The notes beneath the pieces are model-generated. The model saw nothing but the letters and a program-made list of their open reading frames with translations. It searched no databases and was not told the DNA's origin. From positions 63,495,141 to 63,559,140 of the forward strand of contig CM055100.1 of NCBI GenBank assembly GCA_029204225.1: DNA of 64,000 bases, read 5' to 3'. Shown here in pieces: positions 1 through 49,995 of this stretch (position 1 is the first letter of the stretch; every line of letters begins with the position of its first letter). Both the position numbers and the translations under genes were made by a program. The DNA is from Diphasiastrum complanatum. Taxonomy: Eukaryota > Streptophyta > Lycopodiopsida > Lycopodiales > Lycopodiaceae.

Positions 1-165
1 TACTTGCAAAATGAAGCTTTTGCAAAAAGTTTAAGGACGTAGGATTCTTACCTCTGCCTCGCCGTGTGAATAGAACTCAACTTCTGGGTGATGGTCTCTT
101 CTTCCTGATGGGGAAGGCTCCTGCGCAATGCCTCTCTACTGGGAGGTCTCAATGTAGAGTGACCC
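1..165 (-). pseudogene. hAT transposase relic, exon 1 end plus intron start
   Basis: This stretch resembles the end of exon 1 and the first bases of intron 1 of the hAT transposase at 57655-57840. Shared blocks include the run around 66-92 (compare 57743-57772) and 129-152 (compare 57806-57829). The donor boundary seen at 57725/57726 appears here near 50, so the relic is a genomic (unspliced) fragment. It is cut off by the window edge and by LINE A, and codes for nothing intact. Seen by eye as roughly 70 percent similarity. It shows a second, older member of the same hAT family. Confidence 0.6.
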
Positions 166-3100
166 ATTCCAGGTTCTTTTAGAAGACATAGCCAATTTCT
201 CTCTACAGGGGTATATCCTTTGAGTAGGGGATTTTAATGCTCACACGTCCACCAGGCAGTCTGAGTTTAATGCTGATGAGGATCACTTTCAGCTTTATCC
301 CTTGGATATAGGACTATGCAGGTCTTTTCAGGATGTTGAGACACCAGTTACTTTCTTTGGCGAGCAGCTACTCAAGTTGATTGAGGCACATTCTTTGGCC
401 ATCTTGAATGGTCTTTCGCAGTGGCCATCCTCTTCCTGCTTTACATGCCACCCACATGGTGGTGGCCACAGTGCGGTTGACTACTTTATTAGATCACCAG
501 CCTTGATTGCCCACATATCGGACTTTAATATTCTTCCACCTACTTTATCAGATCATTCCATGCCGTTTCTTTGCATTGGGCATGTCACCCCTCCGCCAGT
601 TATTTTTCGCGTCCGCGTACTACTCGATCCCGCATTTTGTTTTCGACTCATGGTATTCCTGCTTACACTTCATCTCGGTTCCTTTCACAGTCTTTACTTG
701 ATGTTGCTTCTTCATCGTATCCCATAAAGCTTTCTTCATCGCATAGGCGAGTGCATAATAAGTGGTATAATATGGAGTGTTATCTTATGCATAAGCAAAT
801 GGTGCATGCCATCACTAGCTCAAACAGAAAAAAAGTATCGCACACTTGTGAGAAAAAAGAAGAAGTCATACTTGCAAAAAAATATGAAAAGTTGATAAAC
901 GCTCTTCTATCACCATCTTCATCATTTTTTTGGAAGATCTTCTCCAAGAAGCCTTTCACAACTGCTCCTATTGCTATCGAGTCCTGGGTGGAGTATGCTA
1001 CATGTCTCTACACTGTTGATGCCTCCCCTATCACTCTCTTACCTAGACCTAATGATTTCACACTATTTTACCCTTCTTTGATCGAAGATGCTATTAGACG
1101 AGGCCAAAGTCACAAAGCTGAAGATATTGACTCACTTAGTGCTGATTTTTTTAAACATGTGGCTCATATTGTTTCCCCATACATCTCTCATGTCTTCAAT
1201 TAGTCTGTCATGTTTGGTTTCCCTACTGCATGGTGCACTAACTTGTTACATCCAATACTTAAAGCTGGTGATCCAATGAATGTGGAAAATTGCCGCACCA
1301 TTATGATTAGTCACAGAAGCTTTTTGGCTCGGTCCTGCAGTCTATTGTTAGCCCAAAGGTGGAAGTGGATGGACTACATCCTCTTGCACAGGCTGGTTTT
1401 AGTACGGAGTATTCTACCACGGACCAAACATTTATCTTGAGATGTATCATTGAAGCGGCTAAACATAGGAAGCAGCATGTGTATTGTTGTCTTGTGGATT
1501 TCCGCAAGGCTTTTGACTCTGTACCTAGACATCATATGCTTCAGCACTTGGTCTCGCTTGGTTTCTCATAGGAGGTTATTGCTTGTATTACCACATTATA
1601 TAAGAGGGTTCAGGCTAGACTTAGAGATGGGACAAGATGGTCACCTTCGATTCACAGTACAATTGGTGTGAAGCAAGGTTGCCCCCAATCTCCTACTCTT
1701 TTTGCTCTCTACTTTGATGATCTTGCGGATTATCAAGGAAGAGGGTGGTGATGGCTGTCCTCTTTCATATACTTTTTTACCTATTCTCTTACATGCTGAT
1801 GATATTGTCCTACTATGTACTTCAGCCCAGGGGCTTCAGAGACACATTGAAGTCTTACATGGTTTTTGCCAGAAATAGGGTTTGATGGTAAATATTTCTA
1901 AGACTAAGGTCATGGTGCTCAACACCAATAGGCAGGATATGTGGGATGGTATTTTTTATTATGATGGGCAACAGTTGGAGATAATTGCCTCTTATACCTA
2001 TCTTGGAGTTCTTTTTACCAGTCCTCTGCTTACTTTCAAACCTGCATCCACAGCTAGACTGTGTAAGGGGCATACAACCCTTGCTCAGATGGAGAGACTT
2101 TGTATTGCACTTTATATCCATGATCCCGCCACACGATGCTTGCTCTTTTCTATTATTGTTTCTCCAATTGCTATGTATTTAGCGGAAGCTTGGTGTCCTG
2201 GGCTCTCTTTGGTACTTGGAGAGACATCACTCGACTACAAATTCTCATGCTTGGTCGGATGATTCGGGCGAGGCATTGGTTCCTCATGACATTTTACTAG
2301 CAGAGTTTGCATCTCCACCTATGGTTGTTGAGGCCATGTTTCGGATTGTCATGTTCTTACATAGGCTAGTAGATATGGATACTTCTAGGTATTTGGTTGC
2401 GACATACACTTCATCCGGGACTATTGCTAGCCATCAAGCTAAGTCATCTTGGTTTGAGGATGCCTTTGAGTTTCTTGACAGATGGGGGATATCTATATTA
2501 GCTCTCTCTAATGGGACTCATGCTTATATTAGGCGTCAGCTTTATCGCAGCTACGTCCAGACAATGTGGTCATAGCCAGATCTAGAGATGGTCAAGATGC
2601 ATTTTTATGGCACTCTTCTCTCAGTTGGATGATATGGGATTACCTACCCTACCTTTCTTAGACATTATGATATGGTCTTCTACCGGCAGCTTCGTGTCTC
2701 CTCACATCAGCTTGCTATAGAGACTGGTCGATATACTGACACACCTAGACGACATCGGATTTGCCAGTTATGCTCAATGCAGGAGGTAGAGGATGAGTCA
2801 CATTTCATTTTCAGATGCCATATATACTATGAGATACGGGGTCGATATTACTGCCTTTACAGAGACACTCCTCTTTCCCTTGGTTCTTTCCTGGCGTATC
2901 CAAACCCCAGGTGTGTGGGACTCTTATTGAGAGAGATGTTTACGCTATGCGCATCTCTTTTACCTGTGGAGGCAGATGATGTTCATAGTCAGACGCTCAT
3001 CACACATTTCTTGATTGATATCTCGACTTGACAGAAGGCTTTGAAGACTCAGAGACATACCAGATGGAGACGTGCAGTGCATTCATCACCATCAGCCAGA

Positions 3101-3265
3101 GACTTACGGCGACCTTCAGCTTCTTGCAGAGTCGTTCGTCATTCTCCAGTTCGCACTGCACAACCTATCACTCGTTTTTTCGAGTCAGCGGCCCGCCATG
3201 GCTATGGACCGTGCTGGGGCACACTACTCACATTGTCTTGCCCTGTTGGTCGCGTACGCTGAACA
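166..3265 (+). pseudogene. LINE copy A: 5'-truncated, with EN, RT and C-terminal zinc motif
   Basis: A non-LTR retrotransposon ORF2 broken by many stops and frameshifts. It starts inside the AP endonuclease (GDFNA motif near 226-240) and keeps the endonuclease SDH motif near 549-560. A linker follows, then the reverse transcriptase: motif A (DFRKAFDSVPR) near 1497-1530, motif B (GVKQGC) near 1667-1684, and the active site degraded to HADD near 1795. The conserved segment SYTYLGVLF is near 1990-2016. The C-terminus holds a CX2C...HX4C zinc motif near 2761-2817. Stops at 1201, 1569, 1876 and 2573 make it dead. No TC tail is seen before LINE B begins near 3330. Confidence 0.88.
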
Positions 3266-5170
3266 CGACCGTGACTGTGGTATATGACCTATCTGTGTTC
3301 TCTAGGGTTCGGCACTGGTTACGAGCTCGTAACACTTGGCTTCTCCACCGATATCATTCTTGTTGTGATGGCACTTTATGAGCGCATCTTGGAATGTTTC
3401 CGGCATGGCAGTGGCAGCTCTGATCATATTTGGAGCACTATTGGGGTGAAGCAGGGTTGCTCCCTCTCACCGGTCCTCTTTGGCCTATATATTCATGAAA
3501 TGGAGAGAGTCATTACAGATTGTGGTGGTACTGGTTGCAGGCTTGGGGACATCTTGATTGCTATCCTTCTTTATGCCGATGACGTGGTACTAGTCTCACC
3601 GACCAGAGAGGGTCTACAGTGATAGTTGGATTGCTTACATGAGTTTTGTACCAGATTGGGCCTAGGGGTGAACATTGGGAAGACCAAGGTTATGGTCTTC
3701 AACACTTCTCGAGCATTCATGCAGTGAAAGGAGCTTACTTTTGATGGACAGGTTCTAGAGGTGGTCCCTTCTTATAAATACATGGGGATCCTTTTCTCGG
3801 GTCCTACTTTTAGTATGAGACAAGCCGCTACCACTCTATTGGGGAAGGGACATGCCTCCCTTGTTCAGCTAGAGCGATTATGTTTTTGGAAGTCCATCCA
3901 AGATGCTTGTAGTAAGGGTCACCTCTTTGATACCATTGTCACTCCCACGGCTCTATATGCGGCAGAGGCATGGTTTATAGGTCTCCCCTCTTTACACTGG
4001 GCCAGTCTTTCACGATTACAAAGCACCATGTTAGCCCGGTTGATTCGAGCAAAGCCTTCTGTCCCACATGAGATCCTCTTGGCCGAGTTTGCAGTTCCAC
4101 CTATACAAATTGAGGCAGCTCTTCAGCTCATTACCTGTATTTAAAGGGTACATGCATTGCCAGAGATAGACAGACGATACATACAGATTGTACTATCCTC
4201 CTCACAGGGCCTTCATGATCAGGGCTATAGATTATCATGATTCTCTCAGGCATCTCACCTCCTACTTGAGTCGTTTAGTATCACCATCACAGAGCTTCCT
4301 TCAGGTACCCATCAGTATATCAGACGATTTCTCTATTGAGCATATTTAGAGTGGACTTAGGGGTTAAGCCAGCTTTCTACCGGAAACACTTTTTGGAGCT
4401 AGATGTATCAGGGACCCCAGTCATGCCACGTTACTTGGATTCAGGACTATCACATTGCCTCAGATTCACATTGGGACAGCTCAGGGTGTCTTCTCACCAG
4501 CTAGCTATTGAGATTGGGAGGTTCCATGGGATTCCTAGAGAGGAGCGGATTTGCCAGTTGTGCTCTCTAGGTGAGGTGGAGTCTGAGGAACATTTTATCT
4601 TTAGATGCCCTGTATACCATGAGATCAGAGGGAGATATCACTGCTTGTTTCGAGACATGCCTACCACTCTACGCTCTCTCATAGCCTATGAGGACCCACG
4701 GTGTGTCGCTCTGATGGTACGTGAGATGTTCATACTGCGGGGAGATCTATACGGGACATTCCAGCATTTTACTTCTCAGTCATTGATCACTTCTTACTTT
4801 ACTAGGCGGAGATCACATGACTCAGTACTTTGATTATGACGATGACGAGGATGGTAGCCGCTTGCATGCTCACAGAGATTAGAGACAATGTACTACTACC
4901 CACCATCACTTTACTGCCAGGACCGCCAGACCCCCTGTACAAAGACATACTACACATGCTCATGCTCATAGACGACGCTAGCGGGTTCCAGCGCTTTCTC
5001 ATAGTGCGGCTACAACATCAGCACAGAGTTGACATCTTGACATGGATACATATGATTATTATGCACACACACTCTCATTTACATGTTTATTTTAGTTGGT
5101 ACTAGATGTTATCTTTATTTCAGCTTTGGAGCGCTCCCATGGTTACTACATACTTGACATGTACTTCATT

Positions 5171-5213
5171 AGTGTTATGTGCCTTTTGGCATGAAAAAGT
5201 CACTAATAAAGCT
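5171..5213 (+). other. LINE B 3' stem-loop
   Basis: The inner hairpin is TGCC-TTTT-GGCA. An outer AGTG/CACT pairing brackets it, followed by TAATAAAGC and the TC tail. Nine other LINE 3' ends in the window have the same arrangement. By analogy with LINEs whose 3' stem-loop is bound by their own RT, it may be the template recognition element; this role is inferred. Confidence 0.65.
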
Positions 5214-5220
5214 TTCTTCT

Positions 5221-5224
<4 letters not shown>

Positions 5225-5313
<89 letters not shown>
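5225..5313 (+). repeat. (TC)n tail of LINE B
   Basis: An 89-bp pure dinucleotide tract at the 3' end of LINE B. LINE C internal coding sequence follows at once. Confidence 0.95.
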
Positions 5314-5315
<2 letters not shown>

Positions 5316-5786
5316 CTAGGCTCCGCAAGGGGCGCTCTGCTCTTGTTCAGATGGAGAGGTTTTCCTCTACTTATTATGTGCACGATCCAGACACAAGATG
5401 TCGCCTCTTTTCTTTGACTATTTCTCCAGTGGCACTATACTCAGCAGAAACATGGTGCCCAGGCTTATCTAGAGATACTTGGAGTGATATCTCGCGTTTA
5501 CAGATTCACATGCTTAGCCGGATGATTCAGGCCAAGCAGTCCGTTCCTCATGAGATTATTTTGGCGGAGTTTGCTTCTCCTCCACTACTTGTCGAGGCTA
5601 TTTTCAGGATTATCACATTCATTCACAGAATCTCAGAGCTTGATTGCCTATCCCGATGCGAGATGTGTTGGTTTACTTTTGCGAGAGTTGTTCTCCTTGA
5701 GATCTTCACTTATGCCGGGTGATCAGGATGTTGACCACAGCCAGCCACATATTACACTTCTCCGACTCAGATCTAGACTTCCGTGA
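5314..5786 (+). pseudogene. LINE copy C: short internal fragment
   Basis: Starts directly after the TC tail of B at the post-RT region (RLRKGRSALVQMERF-like) and continues through the RLQIHMLSRMI and VPHEIILAEFASPP segments to about 5640. It then jumps across a deletion of several hundred bases to the far C-terminal region (PDARCVGLLLRELFSLR at about 5655-5700) and stops near 5786 without a 3' tail. It is closest to LINE D in protein sequence. Dead fragment. Confidence 0.82.
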
Positions 5787-8700
5787 CAAGGCAACATGCA
5801 AGCCCACACACGCTCATGCAAACCAACATGAATGATAAAGCGTCAAATACATGACCAAGGCCTGCCCATAAGTGGTATCCTGTCGTACCAACACCTGTGC
5901 CACCTGTAGATCCGCTGCTACACCACTGGTCACCAAATCAGGTCCTCAATCATGGCCTGCACCTGTACCAAGATGCTCTCACGTCCAAGCATATCCAACT
6001 GTCCAATAAGTCCTGAAAGCTGATCCCCATCCATTCCCCATGCTCCAAGCACAAGAGTCTAACAAGGACTCAATGAATGAATGTACACAAACCTCACCAT
6101 AGGCTATACCTGAGTAGCTCGCCTATCTCCCAGAGATACTGATGATGATTTGCCTCTCCTACATCTCATGTAGGCTCAACTTCTCATGCTTGACATTGCC
6201 AATTCTGATTTGACCAGTACATAGGCCTCCCACCAAGGAGCCTATCTCATCAACACATCCATCATAGCGTCCAAGCCAAAGCAAATGCAAACTAGATCCA
6301 CTATCGTGATGAATAACTCACCCACGATCCATAGCATATCAGGTAGGATAGCTCCAGAACCCTGTACCCTGTACCATCTGATCACCAAGTATCCATTACC
6401 CGTTGATAGCTCCCCAAGAATCTGTCCACCTGTAGTGCAACTAGACTCCAACTAGATCTAACCAAAAACTGCATCCTGCTTACCAAATAATGATGGATAG
6501 AAACAACATGTGATGCCAACCTGGAGACTACTGTGCATATGACCATGCAGTTCACTTGATTACTCGCCAAAGTATCAGCTGTCACTCCATGAGCAACCAT
6601 CTCCATCCTTGTCGGCTCACAACCATGGGCATGCTGGATCCACATCACCCCGTAATGCTCTCCATGCCCTCAGGATATGTACCACCACAGGTGCACTCCA
6701 TGCCACCTACCTCCAAGTAGGCATGACCCGTCCCTAGGTCACCACATGATGCACCAACTGAAGATCATCATCCATACATCAAATGACATATCATACCTGA
6801 ACAACTGTAGCATCTCCCTGAGTGCCACCCCAATGGACTCGTCATCCACATACTATGCTCACCTGATGTTTCCGATCCTGGTCACCATCCTGCTAGACAA
6901 GCCAAACTCCAAAGCATCACCTGCTCCACCTGGCTCCTAGCATCTGCTCGCTCTCCTTGGCTGAGCATCTACCATGTAGTGCCCACTTGTATTCTCCCAA
7001 GCTAGCTCCAAGCTGCTCCTGTGAATGGTTCCAAACCACTCCCTGAGAATACACTGAGATGTGAACTCCAAAGCCACCATCAAGTCCCTCACATGACTGT
7101 GCATGCCAATATCCCTCCAAGTGAACCTGTGAGATCTTCCATGGCCCAAACCAAACGATCTACACCCTGTCATCGCTGGAATCTGCATCTTTGATGCAAT
7201 ACTGATATGGCAAGTTGACTTGACTTATCCAAACTGGCAGTTGAAGTGTATCTCCTTGATGACAAACTTGATACACTGCTTCACAGCTACAATGGCTTGA
7301 TTGAAATTGACTTACCGAGTGCAAAACCGCAAAATCATCACACTCACCACTCACCAAGAGCATCCAAAGTGTGATTATCGACCCGTTCTTCATCCTCTGC
7401 GTGTCCCACACACAGCTCGTCCAATGCAAGTCCACTATCTTGCCCAATGGCTTCCAACTGGCACCACCTCGCACTTCCATCACTTGTGACCACCAATATG
7501 TGTGTACCTCCAAGCTAGCCCATATTTCCCTCCGAAAGAGAAATTTTTAAGCTACAGATGCGTGTGTCAATGCAGCTATCACCGACAATGCCACTGCCGA
7601 TCATACCTGTGAGAGCGTTCCCCCAAAACGCCACTTGACGTTGGTTGGTTCGAACCCCAAAAGTTGAACCTGATCACAAGAATTTTTAACCTGTAACCGG
7701 CATACCATGCCTACCTCTCACCTGTGATTGCTTGCCCTCTCAAAATTGTCGCCAATGATGAGTAGTCACGACGCCAAACTGCACTTCCGTCGCCAAAACT
7801 AGCTTTCTCCACACAATTCCGCTACCATTCACTCCCATATCGCATTTACTGCTTCCAAACACCCTGTTACCCTATTAAAAGTAAGCAATAATGATTCCGA
7901 AGCGATAATGCCTCATTGTACCGCCCTGTAGCAGGTTTCACCAGCCAAAAATCGCCCCAAATTTGGCCCTACGGTACCCCAAATGGCGAATGTAGCCCAT
8001 CACTAGGTCACCCGCACTCCGCTCGATGGAATGGTGATGAAAACACCCTGAAACACCTTTCTCCCTGCTCTATGACGTCGCTCTGTCCGCTGGCTCTGAG
8101 CAGCCAGTTTCAGGGGTCATTTTGGCCATAGGATTGCCAAAAAAGGTGCCCTCTAGCCAAAGATAGGCCTCTCCAAAGATTGCCCTTGCAAAATTGAACT
8201 GGTTCTTCGTAATGAAGATTTTTAATGAAGAAATGGCATTTCTGCCCTTCGGGTCCCTTTCAGTATTTCAAACTGAAAATTTTTAATGTAGTTTCTTCAA
8301 TTTTGCACTTCGAAACTTCAAGCCTCCTTTCAGCCATATCCCAATGGCTATCGATGATCCTACGGCCCTCGATGCTCCTCCTTTACACCGTCGATTTTAT
8401 CTGGCCTAGATCCATTGGTTGCCCACGATTTGGCACGTCGAATTGGAGTCCTCAATACACTGACGCCCTGTAACCGCTACGGCTTCCTTCTCAGTGAGCG
8501 CGCGCGCGGCCCGCGCCTCCTCCATCTCCTCCATTCTCCTTCCTTCAAAGCTTCTTTACACAAGGAAGCTATGGCTCGATCTGGCAGATTGATGACACCA
8601 CGGCCAGCCACGGCCGTTTGCAGGCATCCTCACCCAGCTGGGCCGCCTAGCTGTAGCCGTTTACAGCTCCCAAAAAGTCTGCCTACAGACCAAGATCTAG

Positions 8701-9340
8701 AGTTTTCTCATCAAAAACCCTAGCCATGAGAAGAAGAAAAAATAGTCTTTTTCTGAGCTCACACTTGTAGCTACTACCATCACTGAGGTCGCCCTACCTC
8801 GAGCTCAGTAACACAATTTACGGCTTGCCAATTGGTGCGGTATCGACTGCAAACACACTGGTTTTCATTCCAAACCGTCAACACCCCATGAAACTGGAAA
8901 TTTCTCAAATTTCCTCCGTTTTCCACCCAATCGATCCCTGTAAATTGCTATGGCTCTCCATCACTGCTCTTTGCAAACTTTCTGCAAGCCCCGTTGCACC
9001 AAACGGCTGTCCACACAGTGAATCATGAAGCCACCATCGATGATTTCCCAAAACCACCGAAACTACAAGTTTCTCTGTGAATCCTCCCCGGAATCCACCT
9101 ACGACGATCGTTTTGATCTTCCCCGAAGCTCCGATCGAAGGAACTTTGGTGTCTCCAGCCATCCGGACTACCGAGACCCCCCGTATGGAGTCCTCTCTCT
9201 TGAGATGCTTTGAGTGCTATTTCTCCTGGTGAGAGACGCTATCCCATAGCTCCAACGGATCGTGCATACCTGAATCTAGTGCAGTATGCAGATCACATCA
9301 CACAATCACCATAGCCACTCTTCACAAGCTCTCATAGATG
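5787..9340. other. unassigned sequence, possibly an eroded TE
   Basis: No gene could be recognised. Only short ORFs occur on both strands (the longest is 117 codons on the minus strand at 7160-7513), with no motif I can name. The + strand is rich in C and A with many CACC/CATC words up to about 7500. 8480-9230 is more GC-rich and includes an alternating GC run near 8498-8508. The lack of exon-like blocks with splice sites and the position upstream of PP4R3 exons suggest intronic sequence with degraded repeats. Confidence 0.3.
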
Positions 9341-10184
9341 GCACAACAAAAGTTATTAGATTACAAAGAAACATTGTACATATAGAGTATTCACAAATTG
9401 CATGAAAAGGCAGATGTCCCCTAAAATTGGCCTACCACCTGTCAAACTAAGGTCGGGCCCAATATGGCCAAATTCGACCGACAAACTTGGGACATGCCCC
9501 CAAGTATAGCAAGTACTGTAAATAACTGTACAGGCTAATTCTTCCTATGTGTGCCTACTCGGCTAACCCAAGTAGCCGGCTACGGGATCAGTGCCCGATC
9601 AATATATCCTAATAGGTCACGTCCCGAAACCATATATAGTAAACCAAATAAACTGTAATTACATCATCACATGTAGAGCTTATACTAATGAATCAGATCA
9701 AAACTGATTTCTAACTATTTTAAACGAGTACGTGCCTCCCAAGCAAGCTATGAATCACACCATCCTCTGGTTCTTGACCTTAGTCCATGAGAATCCGTGC
9801 ACAATTGAGAAATGGGCTGTTTTTTCTTCATAGGATGTCTTCTTGAATATGCCTTTGAGTTGATCCACCAACATCAAGATTAAACTTTCTTTGTAATAGC
9901 GCATTTTCTTGTTTAATGGTTATTCTTAAATGCAACCAATGAATTTTTTACACAAATAATCTCGTGGAGGAATCTTTGGGCCATTTATTTCTCTGGATTT
10001 TCGGGAGAGCCCTTGGACAATATCCAACCACTATTAATCCTTGGGGAAGCATGCAGTTTTGATTCGTCACCTTCAAGATTCAAGAATCTTCCATCTTGTA
10101 GATCTACGCTTCATTATATTTGATTGTGTCAAGAAGGCGAGTGCTTCCAAAGGAAAGGCCTCAATCTCAGCCAGTAAAATAGCA
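9341..10184. other. non-coding sequence, probably PP4R3 intron
   Basis: A/T-rich, no ORF of note and no recognisable domain. 9420-9700 has LTR-like composition (a TATATAGTAAA run near 9633), but no paired copy or terminal dinucleotides could be found in the window. Confidence 0.3.
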
Positions 10185-10660
10185 TGGGTTTGTTTGATGC
10201 CCAAATAAGAGGATAAGGACCTTTGTTGAACTTACTCAATTTCAGACCAGTTAGGAGATTAGCTGCTCCAAACTCCGAAACTCCCAAAGGTTCATATAAC
10301 ATCCTTTTTCGATGCCATCTCCATAGGCCTAATTTTCATGAGGATTTCATACCTTTATTGAACTTGCTCAATTTCGGACCACTTAGAAGGAGATCAGCTG
10401 CTCCCAGAATCCATGAACATGAAGTAAATCGGTGTCACCAAAGGTCCACATAATATCCTTTTTTAATGCCATCTCCATAGGTCTACTCTTCATGAGGAAC
10501 CCATACCAAAGAAGGATTTCTAGTTGTCAATATGCACACAAGAGTTCCAATGAAGGTTATGGAAGTCTTCAATGGGTTTGTTTGATGCACAAATAAGAGG
10601 ATAAGAACTGTTTTGAACTCGCTCAATTTCAGACCAATTGGAGATTAGCTGCTCAAGTGA
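10185..10660 (+). repeat. degenerate tandem repeat, three partial units
   Basis: A segment beginning GGGTTTGTTTGATG occurs at 10185 and again at about 10574, each followed by AATAAGAGGATAAG, a CTCAATTTC block and GATTAGCTGCTC. A partial middle unit is at about 10354-10405. A second block (GCCATCTCCATAGG) is at about 10313 and 10468. The units sit just upstream of a PP4R3 exon, in what reads as an intron. Confidence 0.6.
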
Positions 10661-10780
10661 CAACAGTAGTTTTGGTAGGCTGATAGTGGTGGCATGGAGA
10701 AGTTTTTAAGGCCGTCTTTGATATATATGCTTTTGTAATATATGTGCTGAAGAGTGTTTTGTGCTTGTAGTTTGTTGCAG

Positions 10781-48346
<37,566 letters not shown>

Positions 48347-48712
48347 GTAATCTTTTCTCCGTATGCTCAAAAAGTTCTGATCGGTACTTAGACAATGTTG
48401 TTGGGGATTTACTTCAAAGAGTTTTTAGTCTAAGCTGTTGGATGATAATGTTTTGTTATGATTTGTTACTAAGTCCAACTTTCTAACTACCTCTAAAGCC
48501 AACTAACCAAGGCATCCAACCACTTAATTAGGATCAAGTGAAAGCCATGGCTCTATGCTATCTGATGCATCCATCTTTCGCACCGGTCTTCTTCATGGAA
48601 GCCCTTTTTACTTGACTCACTTGATCTCTATCCATGCTTGCTGGAATCTCACTGCCTACGCTTCATCTGTATCCATGTTCAAAGAGCTCCATTGTTATCC
48701 TATCTGGAAGAC
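48347..48712 (+). other. PP4R3 intron sequence before the gypsy insertion
   Basis: No ORF or repeat recognised. Its end CCCAT (48713-48717) is duplicated at 54425-54429 by the gypsy insertion; the intron resumes there. Confidence 0.7.
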
Positions 48713-48717
48713 CCCAT

Positions 48718-49090
48718 AGTTACAAGCTAAGATTCACTAGCTATGCTAGAAAGCAGGACTTAAGCTAGAAAGCAGGAAGAGAATGCTTAAGGAGGCTAAA
48801 GAGGAGCAATCATCATCAACTGAATAAAGGAATACAATGATGCCCTACTTATACACTCTCCCTGAATCAAATGGAGGATTCAAAAAAGGGAGGGAAAAGG
48901 ATTTGGAGGGAAAATAGTGCACCCTCCCAATAGGAGGACCCCCACTCTAAATCAATGTGACCAAGTCCTAAAAATATAACCAAATAGGGCCCAAGGCCAG
49001 TATATGAATAAAAAGGGCCCTTAGGTCTGCTGATGCATAATAACGATAAAAGAATGGACGCGGCAAATGTAACGAGCCAAGTCCATAACT
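48718..49090 (-). repeat. 3' LTR of gypsy copy 2
   Basis: 373 bp; ends ATGGACTT/GTAACT as in copy 1. Purine tract CAGGGGAG (minus strand) lies directly upstream at about 49091-49099. Confidence 0.92.
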
Positions 49091-49301
49091 CTCCCCTGCA
49101 GAAAAACAAAGCCCTCCACCGGCTAGCAAGCATAATGACTATCTAAAATGTAAGCATGCTAAATACTGAAAAATCACAAACTTATGGAAATACTGATGGA
49201 GAGGACATAAGTCGTCACAATAGATACCCCAAAAGTATCATAACTGTGTAAAGCAAGTACTAAGCAAATACTACAATAAAGAATAGTCATAGCTAGCCGA
49301 A

Positions 49302-49646
49302 TCATGAAGTAGAGGGAACATCTACAATGATATCTGTAGTAGAGGAAAGAACTAAAGCCATGAGGGCTCGAGCCTGATCTGCCAATAATGGTGTATGATA
49401 AAACACATCAATAGGCTCCCATGTGGCCTCCTCAATAGGACGACCATCCCACTGGGTCAAAAATTGAATCTGCCGGCAGCGTCGACTATGGTGAAGGCGA
49501 ACTTGATGAATGGCACTTGGTAAGAAAGGGAACAGCTCAGGATCAACATCATGGCGAAGAAGGGAACATCTCAGCCGCGTCATCAGAAACCAAGCAATAT
49601 GGAACAGCCAGGAATGCCAAGGAACCAGAAGAAGATCAAGCAGCAA
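49302..49646 (-). CDS. chromodomain C-terminus of gypsy copy 2
   Basis: A 114-codon frame: a hydrophobic HSWLFHIAWF-like lead, then AIHQVRLHHSRRCRQIQFLT and QWDGRPIEEATWEPIDVF, the chromodomain core, intact here, and a short tail. It is in a different frame from the 540-codon ORF upstream, with about 350 bp (49647-49995) between that is not open in one frame. Retention of a clean chromodomain next to no integrase core is unusual. Confidence 0.82.
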   Translation of the reverse strand: MLLDLLLVPWHSWLFHIAWFLMTRLRCSLLRHDVDPELFPFLPSAIHQVRLHHSRRCRQIQFLTQWDGRPIEEATWEPIDVFYHTPLLADQARALMALVLSSTTDIIVDVPSTS

Positions 49647-49995
49647 CTAGGAATGCCAAGGTCTCCGTAATGCCCAAGCTAGTAGAGAATCAGCCCAAAA
49701 AATAGGGACATCATACCAAGGTATCCAAAAAGCCCGAGAAGGTAGAACCGCATCAACAATGGGAAGCCAATAAGGAAAGTGAAAAAGAGATGGACACTCA
49801 TCGCGAATAGCCGCATCATACACGTAACCATCAACCATATGTGCAAGGTGCCCCAAGAAAAGATAGCAGCATTCGAAGACCAGCACCAAAGAGTAGGAAC
49901 ATAAGCAGGATAACAGGCACACTGTAACAACATGGAAAAGCAAGCGATATGCTAGGAAACATGGAGCATAAAGAGATCATGTTGACAAAGGATAG

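Larger units (their letters stand above)
3330..5313 (+). pseudogene. LINE copy B: 5'-truncated inside RT, complete 3' end with TC tail
   Basis: Begins within the reverse transcriptase and runs to a complete 3' terminus. RT motif B (GVKQGCSLSP) is near 3445-3474 and the catalytic YADD near 3570-3582. Frames break at about 3620, 3728 and 4142. The zinc motif (CQLC...HFIFRC) is near 4551-4608. The 3' UTR carries the family stem-loop (5171-5204), then a TAATAAAGC-type sequence and a (TC)n tract to 5313. It belongs to the same subfamily as K and the 3' parts of I, Q and T. The next LINE (C) starts at the last TC base. Confidence 0.88.

Noticed and set aside
7648-7660. tRNA-like T-arm word GGTTCGAACCCC
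   Set aside because: No matching acceptor, D-arm or anticodon arm nearby; a chance palindrome-like word.
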